Shown in pieces: positions 62,201 to 64,000 of a DNA stretch of 64,000 bases. Numbering within the stretch: the first letter of the stretch is position 1; every line of letters begins with the position of its first letter. The stretch is taken from contig NW_005178991.1 of assembly GCF_000350225.1 (NCBI RefSeq), positions 124,001 through 188,000 on the forward strand, in the 5' to 3' direction. The notes under the pieces are model-generated. The model ran no database searches and was not told where the DNA came from. It saw only the letters and a list, made by a program, of their open reading frames with translations. A program made the translations under genes and the position numbers. This stretch comes from Chondrus crispus. Lineage: Eukaryota > Rhodophyta > Florideophyceae > Gigartinales > Gigartinaceae.

Positions 62201-63850
62201 TGCAGTCTTCGCGTTGAGACGCCGGTAGTCCACGCAGAACCGAAGAGAGCCGTCTTTCTTCGGTACAAGCACCACCGGGGACGCCCACTCGGTGCTCGCC
62301 GGTTCGATAACCCCTGCGTTCAACATCTTGTTGACCTCCTTCGCGACCATTTCGCGCATGGCCGGGCCCTTCCGATAGGGCATAGAACGAATCGGTTTCG
62401 TTCCCGGTTCGAGGGGAATGCGGTGCTCTGTGGCTTGAATCGTTCCGAGCGCACCGCTCCACAGACTCGAGTGCTTACGGAGCATCTCGAGCACGTGGCC
62501 ACGGAGCTTGTCATCGTCGATGTATGACAAGTCAATCTCTTTTTCCCAATCCATCGGTGGATTTTCGGGATCCTTCTGCTGGGGGGGTACAGTACCCTCC
62601 GCCGTCGGTTGGGGTATAGGTGACCGTTCGTCCGGGTCAACCCCTTCGCTCCTCGCGGTTGCCTTCTCGTCGGAGCTGGATCGGCCAGCTCCGACCTCTC
62701 CGACTTGATCAGTCAAGTCGGTCAGATGCAACGCGAGCGCGACCCCCTCAGCGACTCGGCGTTCGGGCGTGAGGATCGCGAGGGGGTTGCGCTTCGCGTA
62801 TCCCACAACGGTGTGCTTCGGAAGCCGCCTCTCCCGTCGCGAGAAGTTTGCGACGATGACTTCGAATGTCTGGTTCGGCAGGACTTCCACGACGCCATTC
62901 GTCAGCCTCACTCCATGCCGGTGTTGGAGTGAGGGCTTGGGCTCCAGGAACACGAGAACCCTCCCCGCGGTTGTCACACGCACACGGGCTTGCGACATCG
63001 CGGGGATGGTAGCCCAGCGGGCGATTCGGATCGCCTGCGGGGCCTCCTCGCGTACCTCCGGACGACTCGTTTGGCGACCATGTCGCCTGGTAGGGGGAGT
63101 CGGTTCCCCCTTCCCATTGACGATGGCTACCGACCCACCGTGACGAAGTTCGAGCTTCTGTCCATCGATGTCGATGCTGCGTACGTGCGCATCAATGAAC
63201 GCGGTCCCAAGTAGAACGGGAACAGCGAGTTGTTCGGCCACTACGAAAGGTATGCGGAACGTCGTGTTCCGCAGCCGGACCGCGAGGCGGACGACCGCCG
63301 TAAGTCGAAGCGGGTTACTGTTCGCGCCAGCCAGGCGTGGTAATGGCGCGCCCCGTATTACGTAGCGAGCCCAGTCGGGAGGGAGGTCGGCCTTCCTCAC
63401 CAAGTTGTAGCCCGAGCACGTGTCGACGGCGATCGTGTGGGGCTTAAACGCGTTGCCTTCGGTGGCCACGGAGCCCAAGACGTTATATATTTTCGACGTC
63501 ATGAGGCATACGAGGCCATCGACCACCTTGGGCGCGACCTTATCGGTGAGGTCGTTCCGCCGGGGCCTTCGACTTCGGCGTTGGCCCCTCTTGCGTTTCC
63601 TTCGGCTCGAGCCGGGGGACGTTCGCGTCTCAGTGACGCCCGTCCAGGTGCTGGAGTCCGTACGAGGCGGACATTTCGTCGGCGACCTTGGGCTCACCGG
63701 GGTCCGAAGGGCGACCGACTCGTGTCGGTCGGCGTTAACCACGTCTCGCTCGTTGCGCTTCACTGGGATGTCGGGTGTCCCTGTGGTGCCTTCTTCCAAC
63801 ATCGGGTCTACGTGGGCCTCGGTGTTGGGTTTCTCCTGCAATGTCGACAT
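59267..63850 (-). CDS. Intact gypsy pol with chromodomain (element 3)
   Basis: 1,527 uninterrupted codons. The protease region reads AVDTCSGYNLVRKADLP, so the expected D-T-G is D-T-C, an odd and possibly inactivating change. RT has LVYLDDVIVFS, and RNase H has DTDASAYQLG with TERECFAVVWA. The integrase has an HHCC finger (LCHNPAIAGHPG...CRTCAMN) and the core triad in AIDILGPL, LLSDNGPQF and GQVERYN. A C-terminal chromodomain contains YAVERLLKHRVMED and LIKWADYDTPTWT. Gag must lie upstream, outside the window. Of the pols in this window only this one could be functional in full. Confidence 0.92.
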   Translation of the reverse strand: MSTLQEKPNTEAHVDPMLEEGTTGTPDIPVKRNERDVVNADRHESVALRTPVSPRSPTKCPPRTDSSTWTGVTETRTSPGSSRRKRKRGQRRSRRPRRNDLTDKVAPKVVDGLVCLMTSKIYNVLGSVATEGNAFKPHTIAVDTCSGYNLVRKADLPPDWARYVIRGAPLPRLAGANSNPLRLTAVVRLAVRLRNTTFRIPFVVAEQLAVPVLLGTAFIDAHVRSIDIDGQKLELRHGGSVAIVNGKGEPTPPTRRHGRQTSRPEVREEAPQAIRIARWATIPAMSQARVRVTTAGRVLVFLEPKPSLQHRHGVRLTNGVVEVLPNQTFEVIVANFSRRERRLPKHTVVGYAKRNPLAILTPERRVAEGVALALHLTDLTDQVGEVGAGRSSSDEKATARSEGVDPDERSPIPQPTAEGTVPPQQKDPENPPMDWEKEIDLSYIDDDKLRGHVLEMLRKHSSLWSGALGTIQATEHRIPLEPGTKPIRSMPYRKGPAMREMVAKEVNKMLNAGVIEPASTEWASPVVLVPKKDGSLRFCVDYRRLNAKTAADSYPLPRMDDCIDSLGDAAVFTTLDCNSGYWQIPVAPEDRDKTTFATHMGTYRHLRMPFGLKGAPATFQRALDIILSGVRWQICLVYLDDVIVFSRTDAEHARHLDTVLSLLRSAGISLKLKKCSFFRPKVHYLGHVISPGKLSVSDTASDAFRTFTFPRTLTQVRSFLGACNVYRRFVKGFSKIARPLSDITRKDSDHDFDNPTEVQLQAFESLKAAMISPPILALPRYGRPYLLDTDASAYQLGCTLLQEHDEPNDWRPVGYWSYSLSDSERNYSATERECFAVVWAVRTLRPYIEGTKFTVRTDHDALRWLMSLTESSGRLTRWRLRLAEYDFTIQYRPGRVHQVPDALSRLVSPKVADDPRPTVEVDDDIPTFDGGTTVRDVSNELADYACTASCDHQAVHVFVTTRNQAEARTRSRVRTRDEPRGDDEAPGLQGPNSFWEENDEFDAADIQRAEDPEAGALDSPVAPPQDDLPAPLTIEEIAEEQRVDDFCQTVLARQSESRDSAFFEDHQGVLKRRHPFDPDIVQVVVPRTLRARLLRLCHNPAIAGHPGQNRMYYALRREYYWPHLAADVAATVRGCRTCAMNRVKLRKHLNRLRLFPATRPLESLAIDILGPLPKTKTGKRFLLVITDRFSKLTQVVALRTITAYTVAVAFCESWVFKYGVPRTLLSDNGPQFNAKFFHSTCRVLGITNLYTSAYHPQTNGQVERYNRTIASMLRNYVGEHQDDWDVYVGPLTYAYNSHVHRTTRTTPFELVLSRPPTEFWLRRTEGDAPPADRGNPRAEFLKTLDSTIQKAYGSLRRTQARYKRDFDKRIRRTNSRLKAGDYVYLNPTDGGKTSNKLASPAVGPYRVLANDQRTITIDRDGVTERVSADRCVYAPPPVNAPKASTTTPEDLADKINEGTQYAVERLLKHRVMEDGTTEFLIKWADYDTPTWTARTHIPEELVSRYAQRLRARTGRDLTSEVNADVHS

Positions 63851-64000
63851 TGCTGGAGTCCCCGTGCTCGACTCCGATAGCGGGGGATGTATTATCGGAC
63901 AATACCCCCCGTGTCCTTGGCCAGCACGCGGGGACCGGTCTAGTTCATAGGGAAAAGACGGCTCACGCGACCGCGTGTACGTAACCGTCTTTACCCTTTT
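63851..64000. other. Sequence upstream of element 3 pol
   Basis: It is probably the end of gag or the gag/pol junction. No complete frame is visible in 150 bp. Confidence 0.4.

Larger units (their letters stand above)
54498..63850 (-). mobile_element. Gypsy element with chromodomain pol and antisense ORF (element 3), gag outside the window
   Basis: Pol is intact on the minus strand. About 4.5 kb downstream of it a G-rich tract (CCTTGAGGGGGGGGCCG) precedes TGTAGCATAACCC at 54777, which I take as the start of the 3' LTR. The same pol-end plus G-tract sequence also occurs directly at the pol stop, so the segment with the antisense ORF lies between two copies of it. The LTR's outer end and the 5' LTR and gag are not resolved or lie beyond the window. 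Confidence 0.7.

Overview
The window is nuclear DNA of a eukaryote. Host genes have short GT-AG introns or none, and most of the sequence is transposable elements. Dense gypsy, copia, DIRS-like, Tc1/mariner and pogo-like elements, an NLR-type NB-ARC/WD40 gene and compact gene islands fit a florideophyte red alga such as Chondrus crispus. That assignment is an inference from gene style, not from a marker gene.

Layout, left to right. (1) 640-4567, minus: a STAND/NLR gene with near-identical WD40 repeats, cut by a 21-N assembly gap. (2) 4937-12211, minus: a complete Ty3/gypsy retrotransposon ('element 1') with two LTRs, a PBS and GTTGT target duplications. It lacks an obvious integrase chromodomain. 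Between pol and the 3' LTR, on the opposite strand, it carries an intact 490-codon ORF whose first ~30 residues copy the histone H3 tail. (3) 13995-16473, minus: a broken FAD/NAD(P)-binding oxidoreductase-like gene. (4) 16.5-22 kb: sparse DNA with a MITE and an internally deleted pogo-like element. (5) 22017-23392: a GC-rich membrane-protein gene that runs into a 115-N gap. (6) 24.7-28.7 kb, minus: a decayed DIRS-like tyrosine-recombinase retrotransposon. (7) 29553-34415: a complete but mutated Ty1/copia element with 140-bp LTRs and GTCTT target duplications. (8) 35.5-36.2 kb: a pogo-like MITE with a second MITE nested inside it. (9) 36662-38515: a five-exon ionotropic-glutamate-receptor-like gene. 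(10) 38843-40423: a Tc1/mariner element with ~200-bp IR/DR termini, followed by another MITE. (11) 40963-45159: a second, decayed and truncated copy of the element 1 family ('element 2'). (12) 45160-53087: a chromodomain gypsy element ('element 4') that appears to have inserted into element 2. (13) 54.5-63.85 kb, minus: a third gypsy family ('element 3') with an intact 1,527-codon pol, a chromodomain and a large antisense ORF between pol and the 3' LTR.

The most striking object is the element 1 antisense ORF. Matching LTRs and target duplications place a histone-H3-tail mimic inside a retrotransposon. H3 residues 1-8, S10 and K14 are kept, while K9 is replaced by Ala and K18, K23 and K27 by Arg. 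Elements 3 and 4 instead carry integrase chromodomains, the module class that reads H3 tails. A plausible but untested reading is that the element presents a K4-type, non-silenceable H3 tail to host chromatin readers or modifiers.

The other host genes of note are the WD40 NLR, whose repeat differences sit at the positions that vary in fungal HET-type NLRs, and the glutamate-receptor-like channel gene.
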